NCBI GenBank assembly: GCA_046294495.1 | Contig: JBKBKV010000001.1 | Location: 1 to 64,000, forward strand | DNA length: 64,000 nt | DNA from: HRBIN23 sp046294495 | GTDB lineage: Bacteria > Chloroflexota > Dehalococcoidia > Lucifugimonadales > HRBIN23 | Direction of reading: 5' to 3' | Shown here: piece by piece, positions 24,794 to 38,067 of the stretch | Layout of the letters: each line of letters opens with the position of its first letter | Numbering within the stretch: the stretch's first letter is position 1 | Position numbers and translations under genes: made by a program | The notes under the pieces: model-generated | What the model was told of the DNA's origin: nothing | What the model saw: the letters and a program-made list of their open reading frames with translations, nothing else | The model's database searches: none

Positions 24794-26182
24794 ATGGAGC
24801 CTATGACCTCTACCGAAGCCTTGACCGAACGCCTAGTGGAGTATGCCCTCTCTGTGCGTTGGGAAAGGGTTCCTGCACCGGCTCAGGAGCGTGTGAAGCA
24901 ACTATTTCTGGACTTCTTAGGGGTAGCGTGTGGAGGGCGCGGGCTTGGCGATTCCACATCGGCGGTGTTGAAGGGGGGACGCGCCCTTGCTAAAGGGGCA
25001 CGGGGTGTGTGCTCGGTGGTGGGCGAGCGGCGCCTTTACCCATCCCCTATCGCTGCTTTTTTGAATGGAACATTTGCCCATAGCCTGGATTTTGACGATA
25101 CCCATCGGGAGTCCATTATCCACCCTGGCACGCCAGTGTTTGCTGCTTTGCTGGCCCTGGCCGAGGTGCACCATACCTCTGGTAAGGTCTTTCTGCAGGC
25201 GGCGGTTGCGGGGTATGAAGTTACTTGCCGCATTGGGAATGCGCACGGGGAGGCGGTGCACCGTCGGGGCTTTCATCCCACGGCCACTACAGGCATCTTT
25301 GGCAGTGTGGCCGCGGGAGCGCACCTGCTGGGTCTTTCCCCCGAGACTACCCTAGACGCTTTGGGTCTTGCGGGTAGTATGGCGAGTGGCTCCCTGCAGT
25401 TCCTTATAACAGGGGGGTGGAACAAGAGGGTGCATGTGGGCCTGGCCGCCCATAACGCCCTCTATGCCCTGGCTATGGCCCAGAGTGGGGTAAAGGGCGC
25501 CCGCCAGCCCTTGGAGGGCGCCAATGGATACCTGCGTTCCTACGCTGAGGGGCCTGTGGAGCCGATGCGTGCCCTGACAGGTATGGGTGATGGCGAATGG
25601 CAGGTTCTTCGAACGGCTGTGAAACCCTATCCATCCTGTCGTTACAACCACGCTGTTATTGACGGCATCTTATACTTGACCCGGCGTTACGAGATTGACG
25701 CCAGGGAAGTAGCCTGTATAGAGGTGGCCTTGCCCCCTATTGGCCACGCTGTGGTTGCCGACCCTGCCCAGGGCAAGCGGCGCCCTCACACCACGGTGGA
25801 CGGACAGTTTAGCGTCTACTTTGCGTCTGCGGCTGCCCTAATGGATAAGGGTTTCACTTGGGCCAGTTACCGGCTTCTCCAACATCCCCAGGTAACGGCT
25901 CTCATGGACAGGACGACTGCGGTGGCCGATGCGTCTATAGCAGGTATGGGGGCACGGGTGGCGCTCGTAGGGCACTCGGGCCAAAGGTGGGAGGTGGTGG
26001 TTCCCTACCCGTTGGGCGAGCCCGAAAACCCACTCCCCTGGGAGGGCCTTGCCCAGAAGTTCCGGGGTCTCGCTCAAACCGTTTTATCCCCCGACCAGGT
26101 GCAGGCTATTTTGCAACGCGTCCCAGTCCTGGAAAAGGAAGGGGATATGGCCTCTTTCACCACCCTTTTGCGTAGGCGGTAA
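24794..26182 (+). CDS. MmgE/PrpD family protein
   Basis: The 462-residue protein belongs to the 2-methylcitrate dehydratase / cis-aconitate decarboxylase superfamily: DFLGVACGGRGLGDST near the N-terminus, FLNGTFAHSLDFDDTHRESIIHP, GNAHGEAVHRRGFHPTATTG and PYPSCRYNHAVIDG. Activity in the family varies (dehydratase, decarboxylase or epimerase), so no reaction is assigned. It lies 3 bp before a class III CoA-transferase pair, which suggests an acid-activation pathway. Confidence 0.82.
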   Translation: MEPMTSTEALTERLVEYALSVRWERVPAPAQERVKQLFLDFLGVACGGRGLGDSTSAVLKGGRALAKGARGVCSVVGERRLYPSPIAAFLNGTFAHSLDFDDTHRESIIHPGTPVFAALLALAEVHHTSGKVFLQAAVAGYEVTCRIGNAHGEAVHRRGFHPTATTGIFGSVAAGAHLLGLSPETTLDALGLAGSMASGSLQFLITGGWNKRVHVGLAAHNALYALAMAQSGVKGARQPLEGANGYLRSYAEGPVEPMRALTGMGDGEWQVLRTAVKPYPSCRYNHAVIDGILYLTRRYEIDAREVACIEVALPPIGHAVVADPAQGKRRPHTTVDGQFSVYFASAAALMDKGFTWASYRLLQHPQVTALMDRTTAVADASIAGMGARVALVGHSGQRWEVVVPYPLGEPENPLPWEGLAQKFRGLAQTVLSPDQVQAILQRVPVLEKEGDMASFTTLLRRR

Positions 26183-26185
26183 AAG

Positions 26186-27400
26186 ATGCTTCTCGCAGGT
26201 TATCGTATCCTTGACCTTACCGACCAGTGGGGGGCGCTTGCTGGGCGGATGCTGGCCGACCTGGGGGCACAGGTTATCGCCGTGGAACCCCCTGGGGGAA
26301 GCCCCGCTCGTCGCCAGCCTCCCTTTTGGAAGGACGATGTTCGCCACAGCCTCTTTTGGGAAGCCTACGGCGGTGGCAAGAAGAGCATTTGCCTAGACCT
26401 CTCCCATCCCGATGGGCAGGAGGTGTTCCGACTTCTGGTGGCGGTGAGCGATGCTGTTTTGGAGACCTATCCCCCCGGGGAATTGGCTAAGTGGGGTTTA
26501 GGGTGGAATGACCTGCGGCGTGTCAATCCTACCCTTGTTCTTACTTCTATCACCCCCTTCGGCCAGGACGGCCCCTATGCCCACTGGAAAGCCACCGACC
26601 TCACCATCCAGGCTATGGGGGGTCTAGCGTATGTAACGGGGGATGCCGACCGCCCGCCCCTACGCATCTCTTTTCCCCAGGCGTGGGTGCTGGCAGGCAT
26701 CAGCGGCGCCTTGGGGACGGTGCTGGCCCTCTTCCACCGCACCCGCACTGGGCAGGGCCAACGGGTAGACCTCTCCGCCCAGCACGCTGTGGCACGCACT
26801 ATGGACCGCCTCATCCCCTTTGTAGACTTGCTAGGCGAGGTTCTAGGACGCCACGGTCATTGGGGTAGGCCTGGGGGCGGGCCTCTCCGCCCCTCCTTGT
26901 GGCCCTGTAAGGATGGGTGGGTGTGTTTTCTGATGGTGGGGGGTGGTGTGGGCACCAAGCATATGCAGGGCGTTATAGCCTGGATGGAAGAGGAGGGCTT
27001 TGACCCCGGCCCTCTTAGGGAGATGGGGGAGGTGGACTTCGGCTTCAGCCGGGCCGACCTGATCCCTGTGGTAGCGGATGTGGTGGGGCGGTTCCTAGCC
27101 ACCAAGCGCAAGGCCGAAATCTGGGAGGAGGCCCAACGCCGGCGGCTCCTTATCGCCCCTGTTGCTACCCCTGGGGAGGCGGCCCAGGTGGCCCTGGGTA
27201 TTGCCCCGGACTTCTTTCGCGCCGAGGCGGGGCCGGATGGAGCAGTGCGCTCCACAGTGGGGCCTTTCGTTCCCCTGGAGAGCGGCAATCCTCGCCGCGC
27301 CCCGGCCCTTGGTGAGCACCAACAGGAGGTGCTGAGAGACCTGCTGGGGTTCTCCCATGCTGAAATGGGTCTTCTGCGTGAGGTGGGGGCTTTGGGGTAA
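26186..27400 (+). CDS. Class III CoA-transferase (CaiB/BaiF), probably non-catalytic subunit
   Basis: 404 residues with the CaiB fold: LDLTDQWGALAGRMLADLGAQVIAVE, DLSHPDGQEVFRLL and GLGWNDLRRVNPTLVLTSITPFG. At the site where the family has the catalytic Asp (Dxxx-G pattern before the second helix), it reads QAWVLAGISGALG, so Asp is replaced by Trp. It overlaps its neighbour's upstream region closely and is followed after 36 bp by a second CoA-transferase that keeps Asp. A heteromer similar in plan to BbsEF is possible. Confidence 0.8.
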   Translation: MLLAGYRILDLTDQWGALAGRMLADLGAQVIAVEPPGGSPARRQPPFWKDDVRHSLFWEAYGGGKKSICLDLSHPDGQEVFRLLVAVSDAVLETYPPGELAKWGLGWNDLRRVNPTLVLTSITPFGQDGPYAHWKATDLTIQAMGGLAYVTGDADRPPLRISFPQAWVLAGISGALGTVLALFHRTRTGQGQRVDLSAQHAVARTMDRLIPFVDLLGEVLGRHGHWGRPGGGPLRPSLWPCKDGWVCFLMVGGGVGTKHMQGVIAWMEEEGFDPGPLREMGEVDFGFSRADLIPVVADVVGRFLATKRKAEIWEEAQRRRLLIAPVATPGEAAQVALGIAPDFFRAEAGPDGAVRSTVGPFVPLESGNPRRAPALGEHQQEVLRDLLGFSHAEMGLLREVGALG

Positions 27401-27436
27401 GGTTCGCCCTGAAACCAGTTGAGGAGCGAGACGGTT

Positions 27437-28696
27437 ATGCGTCACCACAGCCGCCCTGATCCCCTGAAAAACCCTTGCGACACCCTCCCTCTCTCTGGAG
27501 TGCGGATTGTGGACTTTACATGGGTAGCGGCTGGGCCTGCCACCACCCGCTACTTTGCCGACTTTGGTGCAACAGTCCTTCGCATTGAGACGAGTGTGTA
27601 TCCCGATCCCTGGCGCAACTCGGCCCCCTTTGCGGGCAATACGCCGGGGCCGAACCGCTCCGGTGCCTTTGCTCTAGTGAATGCCGGGAAACATAGCATC
27701 ACCCTGAACATGCGCACAACGGAGGGGATAGCCCTGGCCCGTCGGCTGATCCTGGAGTGGGCCGATGCGGTGGTGGAGAACTTCACGGCTGGGGTGATGG
27801 AGCGCTGGGGCCTGGGCTATAGTGCCCTGGCCCAGGAGCGCCCTGACCTTATCATGCTCTCTATGTCCACATTTGGGCGTGGTAACCCCCTGGAGAGCCT
27901 GCCCGGCTTTGGGCCGCTGATTACCGCTCTGGTGGGCATAACCAACCTTGCAGGATGGCCCGATAGGACCCCGGTGCCCCCCGGCCCCTCTGCTACCTAT
28001 ACCGATTTCATTGTCCCCCGCCAGGCGGCCGCAGCCCTCATCGCCGCGCTGGACTACCGGGAGCGCACAGGGAGGGGTGTTTACATCCCTCTTTCCCAGT
28101 TCCTGGCGTCACTACACCTGCTGGCCCCTCTGCTCCTGGACGCTCTGGAGAACGGCCGTCAGGCCCAACGCCAGGGTAACCGAGATACGGGGTGCGCGCC
28201 CCACGGGTGTTTCCCTTGCGCTGACGGGGAGTGGCTGGCCATCGCGGTGGAGAATGATACCCAGTGGAGGGCGTTGCGCCAGGTTATAGGGTGCCCGGGG
28301 TGGGCCGAAGACCCAAGCCTAGACACCCTCCTGGGACGGAAGTCCCACGAGGATGCCCTGGAAGCGCATCTTGCCCAATGGACGCAACAGCACCCTAGTG
28401 AGACCCTTTTGAACCGCCTCCAGGATGCAGGCGTGCCGGCGGGGGTGTGCCGCTCGGCAAGGGGCCTGCTCCAAGACCACCAGATGGCCCACAGGAGGGC
28501 CTATCCTGTCCTGGAGCACCCGGAAATAGGCACCCACCGGGTGGATGCCCCAGAAATGCTCCTCACCTTGACCCCGGGGGAACCTGTGCGGACGGCCCCC
28601 CTTCTGGGGGCCGATACCCTTGTGGTGGTGCGAGAGGTGCTGGGCCTTTCCGACGAGGAGGTGGCCGCCCTTCAGGACAAAGGGGTTTTTCGGTAG
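27437..28696 (+). CDS. Class III CoA-transferase (CaiB/BaiF), catalytic-type subunit
   Basis: About 419 residues from ATG 27437, which has GAGGAG ten bases upstream; a TTG at 27419 is in frame but overlaps that site. It shows VRIVDFTWVAAGPATTRYFADFGATVLRIE, then ATYTDFIVPRQAAAALIAAL, where the Asp aligns with the family's catalytic aspartate, and YRERTGRGVYIPLSQF. It likely moves CoA between a carboxylic acid and an acyl-CoA. Confidence 0.84.
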   Translation: MRHHSRPDPLKNPCDTLPLSGVRIVDFTWVAAGPATTRYFADFGATVLRIETSVYPDPWRNSAPFAGNTPGPNRSGAFALVNAGKHSITLNMRTTEGIALARRLILEWADAVVENFTAGVMERWGLGYSALAQERPDLIMLSMSTFGRGNPLESLPGFGPLITALVGITNLAGWPDRTPVPPGPSATYTDFIVPRQAAAALIAALDYRERTGRGVYIPLSQFLASLHLLAPLLLDALENGRQAQRQGNRDTGCAPHGCFPCADGEWLAIAVENDTQWRALRQVIGCPGWAEDPSLDTLLGRKSHEDALEAHLAQWTQQHPSETLLNRLQDAGVPAGVCRSARGLLQDHQMAHRRAYPVLEHPEIGTHRVDAPEMLLTLTPGEPVRTAPLLGADTLVVVREVLGLSDEEVAALQDKGVFR

Positions 28697-28760
28697 TCAT
28701 TGTGGACAAATTCGCCTCAAAAATCCGCGATAAAGCGGTAAATGGAGCGTATATCCACGC

Positions 28761-28779
28761 CAACCATCGTGTATGGTTG
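28761..28779 (+). terminator. Weak hairpin, possible terminator after the CoA-transferase gene
   Basis: CAACCAT and ATGGTTG form a 7-bp perfect stem (28761-28767 with 28773-28779) around a 5-nt loop, followed by TATTAG. It lies 65 bp after the CoA-transferase stop and 42 bp before the rpoB promoter. The tail is weak. Confidence 0.35.
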
Positions 28780-28820
28780 TATTAGGGCGGGATAATGGAT
28801 GAACACACCACTTTTCTCCC

Positions 28821-28849
28821 TTGACAGTGGGCTTGCTCTTTTCTATTAT
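28821..28849 (+). promoter_or_regulatory. Sigma-70-like promoter of rpoBC
   Basis: -35 TTGACA (28821-28826, perfect consensus), 17-bp spacer, -10 TATTAT (28844-28849). It is the strongest promoter seen in the window and lies about 109 bp before the rpoB start. The rpoBC operon here has no rplJ/rplL leader genes. Confidence 0.82.
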
Positions 28850-28957
28850 TATAGTTTGCGACGATGCCTTTCATAGTTACCCCCAGCCCTAGCCTCTCTA
28901 TCACCATTGCAGTTTGCCCTGCGTAGGTGAGTGGCGCGCCAAGCAAGGAGTGAGAGC

Positions 28958-31900
28958 ATGGCCTTTTCCAGCCGAGGCTTTTCCGTTCGTTCTTTTGCTC
29001 GCATCCAGCCCCCTTTGGAGGCGCCAGACCTCCTGGCGATCCAGAGGGAGTCTTACCAGTGGTTCCTGCGTGAAGGCATTCGCGAGGTCTTGGAGGAGTT
29101 TAGCCCCGTGGAGGACTTCACGGGCACCCGTTACGCCCTCTACTTTGACGACTATACGGTGGGGGAACCTACCTATACGGAGGCCCAGTGCCTGGAGGAA
29201 GGGCACACCTACCAGGCGCCCTTGACTATCTTGGTGCGTCTGGTGCACAAGGAGAAGGGCGAGGAACTCTCCCAACCCGTAAAGTTTGGGGAGATCCCTC
29301 TTATGACCCCCCGGGGCACATTTATTATCAACGGAGCGGAGCGGGTGGTGGTTTCCCAACTGGTCCGCTCGCCTGGGGCCTATTTCAACCTGGAACTTGA
29401 CCCCATCACAGGGCGCCAACTGGGTGTGGGCAAGGTTATCCCCGCCCGGGGGGCTTGGCTGGAGTTTGAAACGACCCCTCGGGATATGCTCATTGCCCGT
29501 ATAGACCGCAAGCGGAAGGTGCCCGTTACCACTCTCCTGCGGGCGATAGGCTATGTGGACGACGATGAGATCCGCTCCCTCTTTGCTGCGGTGGATACCG
29601 CCCCTGACCACCGCTACATCCAGTCCACCTTGGAGAAAGACCCCTTGCTCCTTGAGGTGTTGAAGGATGTGGAGCCCCAGGAGCCTCCAAAGCCGGACTC
29701 GCGATACCCCGAAAGGGTAAGGGATTATGAGAGAAAAAGGGCCGAATACGAGCGGAAAAGGGACGATTTTGTCAAAACCCTGCGCTCCATGTGGGAGAAG
29801 ACTTGGCCAGAGCAGGACGAGAACGGCCGACCCCAACGCCCTTACCGCGAGGACCTGGCACGCGCTCTGGCCGCTGCGCGGTTGACCTTCTACAGTCGGG
29901 TGCGTCCGGGGGAGCCTCCCAACCTGGAGAACGCCAACGCCGTGCTAGATGCCCTCTTCTTCAACCCTCGGCGCTATGACCTGGGTCTGGCAGGGCGCTA
30001 CAAACTGAACCGCATACTAGAGAAGCCCTTGCTCCCGGAAGGGAGGTATCGCACCCTCACCCGCGAAGACATCGTAGCCGCCGTGAAGTGTCTTATCCAG
30101 GTGAACACAGGGGCCTACCCAGAGGATGACATTGACGACCTGGCCAACCGGCGGGTGCGCACAGTGGGTGAGGCGGTGCAAAGCGCTCTGCGCGTGGGCT
30201 TTCTGCGCCTGGAGCGGATGATAAAAGAGCGCATGAGCACCCAGGAGGAGAAAGAGGGAGCCAGCCCCCAGGCCTTCGTGAACTACCGCCCCGTGTATGC
30301 CGTGATTCGGGAGTTTTTCGGTGGCTCCCAACTGGCTCAGTTTATGGACCAGACTAACCCCCTGGCCGAACTCACCCACAAGCGCCGCCTTTCCGCCCTG
30401 GGGCCAGGGGGCCTCTCCCGGGAGCGGGCGGGCTTTGAAGTGCGGGATGTGCACCACTCCCACTACGGGCGCATCTGCCCTATTGAAACCCCCGAAGGCC
30501 CCAATGTGGGCCTCCTCGTTTCCCTGGCCACCTATGCTCGCCTTAACCCATACGGTTTCATAGAGACGCCGTATCGCAAGGTGCATAGGGAGATGGCCAG
30601 CGACGACCCGGACCTGGTAGGGCGCACCCTGCGCCAGGGGGTGCGCGATGCCGGCGGCCAGTTGGTGGCCTCGCCCGGGCAGGTGGTTACTTCTGCGGTG
30701 TTCAAGCGCCTGGCCTCCCTCCCTAAACAGGCCATCGCTGTGCGCCCCTTTGTAACCAACCTCCCAGAGGACATCCACTACCTCACCGCCGATAAGGAGC
30801 GGGAATACATCATCGCCCAGCCCAATGTGCCTGTAGATAGCAAAGGGCAACTCCTGGTAGATAAGGTGGATGTGAGGAAGGGTGCTCAGGTTACCCTGGA
30901 GTCTGTGGAGCGGGTGGACTATATGGATGTATCCCCTATGCAGGTCTTCTCGGTTTCGGCATCCCTGATCCCCTTCCTGGAACACGATGATGCAAACCGC
31001 GCACTGATGGGTTCCAACATGCAACGCCAGGCCGTTCCTCTCCTGGCTCCTGAGGCGCCCCTGGTGGGGACGGGGATGGAGGGACGCGTCGCCCAGGACT
31101 CTGGCCAGGTGGTGATAGCCCAGGCCGATGGGGTTGTTACCTTTGTGGATAGCACCCAGGTGCAGGTAACTCGCCCTGACGGAAGGGTAGACCATTATCC
31201 GCTGGAGAAGTTCCGGCGCACCAACCAGAGCACCTGCTTCAACCAGCGCCCTATTGTGCAAACGGGCCAGAAGGTGAAGAAGGGCGACCCACTGGCCGAT
31301 TCCTCCTCCACCGACCAGGGCAACCTGGCCCTGGGCCATAATGTGCTTGTGGCTTTCATGTCCTGGGAAGGCTACAACTATGAGGATGCTGTTATAGTCT
31401 CCGAAGCCCTGGTGCGCCAAGATAAGTTCACTTCGGTGCATATTGAAGAATTCGAGTGCGAGGCGCGCCAGACGAAGCAGGGCGCTGAGGAGATTACTGC
31501 GGACATCCCCCAGGTCANNNNNNNNNNNNNNNNNNNNNNNNNNNNNNNNNNNNNNNNNNNNNNNNNNNNNNNNNNNNNNNNNNNNNNNNNNNNNNNNNNN
31601 NNNNNNNNNNNNNNNAGTGAGGAGGCCAGGGCCAACCTGGACGAGAACGGGGTGGTGCGCGTTGGAGCTGAGGTCGGCCCTGGCGATATCCTGGTAGGCA
31701 GGGTTACCCCCAAGGGCGAACAGGAGCCGACGGGCGAGGAGAGGCTCCTGCGCGCTATCTTCGGGGAGAAGGCCCGGGATGTGAAAGATACCTCCCTGCG
31801 CCTACGCCACGGCGAATGGGGGAAGGTTATTCACACCCTCGTCTTGGAGAAGGATAAGAAACACGCACTCCCACCTGGCGTTCAGAAGGCCGTGAAGGTG

Positions 31901-32962
31901 TGGGTGGCACAGGTGCGCAAACTCTCTGTGGGCGACAAGATGGCAGGGCGCCATGGCAATAAGGGCGTTATCTCCAAGGTTGCCCCTATAGAGGACATGC
32001 CTTTCCTGGATGATGGCACCCCCGTGGAGCTCATCCTCAATCCTATTGGCGTGCCCTCTCGTATGAACCTGGGCCAGGTGATGGAGACTCACCTGGGCTG
32101 GGTAGCCGCCAATCTGGGTTTCCGGGCCATCAGCCCAGTATTTGACGGCGCCCGGGATATAGATATAGAAGATTTGTTGGCGCGGGTGTGGTTCATCCAC
32201 GCTGCCGACGCCCTCGACCGGCGGGACCCAGAGCACCCTGTGGTGTCCTGGGAGAGGGTGCGGGCCTGGCTCCAGGAGCGTGGGTATGATATGCAACGCC
32301 TCTTCAACGACAAGGTGCACGGGGAGGCCAGGGAGGCCTGCTTGCGTATCTGGCTTCGGGAAGACCCCCACGCTCGGCGCTACACAGTTGTAGACCCCCA
32401 CAAAGCCGACTACCCAAGCCTGCTGGCTGAGGCACGGCGCCTGAACAGGGAGCATCGTCTTGCACCTCCTGTCCTGGGTAAAGTGCGCCTCCGGGATGGG
32501 CGCACCGGCGAGTATTTCGATCAGCCGGTCACTGTGGGGTATATCTACATGATGAAACTTGTCCACCTGGTGGAAGATAAGATCCACGCCCGCTCCACCG
32601 GCCCTTACAGCCTTATCACGCAACAGCCCTTGGGAGGCAAGGCCCAGTTTGGCGGCCAGCGCTTCGGGGAGATGGAGGTGTGGGCGCTTGAAGCCTACAG
32701 CGCCGCTCACAACCTCCAAGAGATGCTCACCATTAAGTCCGATGATGTGTCAGGGCGCCAGCGCGCCTATGAGGCCATCATCAAGGGCGAGGAGGTGGTG
32801 GAGCCCGGTGTGCCCGAGTCCTTCCAGGTTCTGATTAAGGAACTGCAGGCTTTGGGCCTTTCGGTGGAACTGCTTAGCGAGGCGGAGGAGGCCTTGCCGG
32901 CACCAGGGCCAACCGACGGCACTGGCGCCTTTGGGGGCAAGGCCCCATCGGCCGCCCCCTAG
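28958..32962 (+). CDS. rpoB: DNA-directed RNA polymerase subunit beta (contains an N gap)
   Basis: The beta subunit of RNA polymerase. The start at ATG 28958 (MAFSSRGFSVRSFAR) has AAGGAG seven bases upstream; GTG 28931 is in frame but has no such site. Landmarks include the N-terminal lobe, FFGGSQLAQFMDQTNPLAE, LSALGPGGLSRERAGFEVRD, IETPEGPNVGLL, and the C-terminal MVCK-like clamp region. About 1,334 residues. The 98-N gap (31518-31615) falls between EEITADIPQV and SEEARANLDENG, which are adjacent in the family. Confidence 0.97.
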   Translation: MAFSSRGFSVRSFARIQPPLEAPDLLAIQRESYQWFLREGIREVLEEFSPVEDFTGTRYALYFDDYTVGEPTYTEAQCLEEGHTYQAPLTILVRLVHKEKGEELSQPVKFGEIPLMTPRGTFIINGAERVVVSQLVRSPGAYFNLELDPITGRQLGVGKVIPARGAWLEFETTPRDMLIARIDRKRKVPVTTLLRAIGYVDDDEIRSLFAAVDTAPDHRYIQSTLEKDPLLLEVLKDVEPQEPPKPDSRYPERVRDYERKRAEYERKRDDFVKTLRSMWEKTWPEQDENGRPQRPYREDLARALAAARLTFYSRVRPGEPPNLENANAVLDALFFNPRRYDLGLAGRYKLNRILEKPLLPEGRYRTLTREDIVAAVKCLIQVNTGAYPEDDIDDLANRRVRTVGEAVQSALRVGFLRLERMIKERMSTQEEKEGASPQAFVNYRPVYAVIREFFGGSQLAQFMDQTNPLAELTHKRRLSALGPGGLSRERAGFEVRDVHHSHYGRICPIETPEGPNVGLLVSLATYARLNPYGFIETPYRKVHREMASDDPDLVGRTLRQGVRDAGGQLVASPGQVVTSAVFKRLASLPKQAIAVRPFVTNLPEDIHYLTADKEREYIIAQPNVPVDSKGQLLVDKVDVRKGAQVTLESVERVDYMDVSPMQVFSVSASLIPFLEHDDANRALMGSNMQRQAVPLLAPEAPLVGTGMEGRVAQDSGQVVIAQADGVVTFVDSTQVQVTRPDGRVDHYPLEKFRRTNQSTCFNQRPIVQTGQKVKKGDPLADSSSTDQGNLALGHNVLVAFMSWEGYNYEDAVIVSEALVRQDKFTSVHIEEFECEARQTKQGAEEITADIPQVXXXXXXXXXXXXXXXXXXXXXXXXXXXXXXXXXSEEARANLDENGVVRVGAEVGPGDILVGRVTPKGEQEPTGEERLLRAIFGEKARDVKDTSLRLRHGEWGKVIHTLVLEKDKKHALPPGVQKAVKVWVAQVRKLSVGDKMAGRHGNKGVISKVAPIEDMPFLDDGTPVELILNPIGVPSRMNLGQVMETHLGWVAANLGFRAISPVFDGARDIDIEDLLARVWFIHAADALDRRDPEHPVVSWERVRAWLQERGYDMQRLFNDKVHGEAREACLRIWLREDPHARRYTVVDPHKADYPSLLAEARRLNREHRLAPPVLGKVRLRDGRTGEYFDQPVTVGYIYMMKLVHLVEDKIHARSTGPYSLITQQPLGGKAQFGGQRFGEMEVWALEAYSAAHNLQEMLTIKSDDVSGRQRAYEAIIKGEEVVEPGVPESFQVLIKELQALGLSVELLSEAEEALPAPGPTDGTGAFGGKAPSAAP
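31518..31615. other. Assembly gap (98 Ns) in rpoB
   Basis: The gap keeps the reading frame. In the family, the residues before and after are contiguous (ADIPNV then GEEAL-like), and the single base on each side would merge as AGT. It probably marks no missing sequence. Confidence 0.95.
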
Positions 32963-33077
32963 CCCAGGCTGTGTGGGGCCTTGGCAGTGCTAGAGGTGGA
33001 TGCCCGCCTATCGCCCGATAAAAAGCCTCCCGGCGCTGCAAACGGCGGATGTTCGGCGTAAGAACAGGAGTGTGAGT

Positions 33078-37037
<3,960 letters not shown>

Positions 37038-37046
37038 CCCAAGGCT

Positions 37047-38051
37047 CTAGCCTTTGAGGGAGGCGAGGAGAACCTCCAGGTTGGTGTGTGTGGCCAGGAG
37101 GTGGGCGAAGTGGCGGCCTTTGGCCAACACCCTCGCCGTTGCCAGGCCCGCCACGCCTTGTAGGCGCTCCATAGCCTCAAGGGTAGGTAGGCGCGTCCAC
37201 ACCAAGGGTGTTCCACTCTGCTCCGCCTCATACACCACATACTGCACGGGCTCCAGCCCCCCTGTCATAACGATGCAGGCGGTGGAGGTGGCCAGGGCCG
37301 CCATCTGTAGGTCGGGGCGGTCAGCGCGCACTACTACTGCCTTGTGCGACCGCCGAGAAAAGATAAACGCCCCTTCATCCAGAGGCCAGCCCCCCACCAT
37401 AATCGCCTCTACAAGCGTCTCCCCCTTATCCGGGAAGAGGCGAATCTCCCCATCCACACAGCGGGCCACCTCCTCCACTGTTGGGGCTAACATAAGCCGG
37501 CTTTCTGGCACCAGCCCCAGCACTGGCAAGCCTGCCTCTTCCAGGGAGGTGGCAATCTGGGTTCGTGCTCGGTATCCCTGGTATCTCCATACCCGATTGA
37601 CCACTACCCCCAAAAGGCGTTCGCCAAACAAGGAGCGGGCTGGTGCCAGGTCTTCCCCTTTCAGATTGGGGTAATACTGGGCAACCAGCACAACCTTGGC
37701 TGAAGACTCTATCGCCATTGCGGCTGATGCCCTGCCCACGGGAGATTGGGGGTCTATGACGTCCAATCCCTCCAGGAGCAGTGGGTGGTTTCCTCGCGCG
37801 AGGGGGTGCAGCGCCTCAACGAGAGGGCGCGGAAGGGTTCCTTCGGTGGTCAGGGGCAAGGGCAAGCCGTCTAGATTGGGTGTGTTGGGAGTAAGGCGGC
37901 GGTAAAAGGCGTTATCAGCGTCTTGGCTTGTGGCTATCGGCTTTAGGGCGATGGGGACTTTGCCCCGCTCTTGCAGGGCTATTGCAAGACCCGCCACCAG
38001 GGCGGTCTTGCCGCACCCTGGGCTGGCGCCAGCGATGTAGAGCACTCCCAT
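37047..38051 (-). CDS. BioD-like ATPase with DRTGG domain
   Basis: 334 residues. The N-terminal part is a P-loop NTPase of dethiobiotin-synthetase type (LYIAGASPGCGKTALVAGLA, then LLLEGLDV). The C-terminal part (about 210-334) is a DRTGG-type regulatory fold: GEIRLFPDKGETLVEAIMVGG and IVMTGGLEP. This pair of domains is the N-terminal architecture of bacterial phosphotransacetylase Pta, without the acyltransferase domain. Function is unknown. It converges with rpoC, stops 9 bp apart. Confidence 0.78.
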   Translation of the reverse strand: MGVLYIAGASPGCGKTALVAGLAIALQERGKVPIALKPIATSQDADNAFYRRLTPNTPNLDGLPLPLTTEGTLPRPLVEALHPLARGNHPLLLEGLDVIDPQSPVGRASAAMAIESSAKVVLVAQYYPNLKGEDLAPARSLFGERLLGVVVNRVWRYQGYRARTQIATSLEEAGLPVLGLVPESRLMLAPTVEEVARCVDGEIRLFPDKGETLVEAIMVGGWPLDEGAFIFSRRSHKAVVVRADRPDLQMAALATSTACIVMTGGLEPVQYVVYEAEQSGTPLVWTRLPTLEAMERLQGVAGLATARVLAKGRHFAHLLATHTNLEVLLASLKG

Positions 38052-38067
38052 ACAGAACCCTATTATA

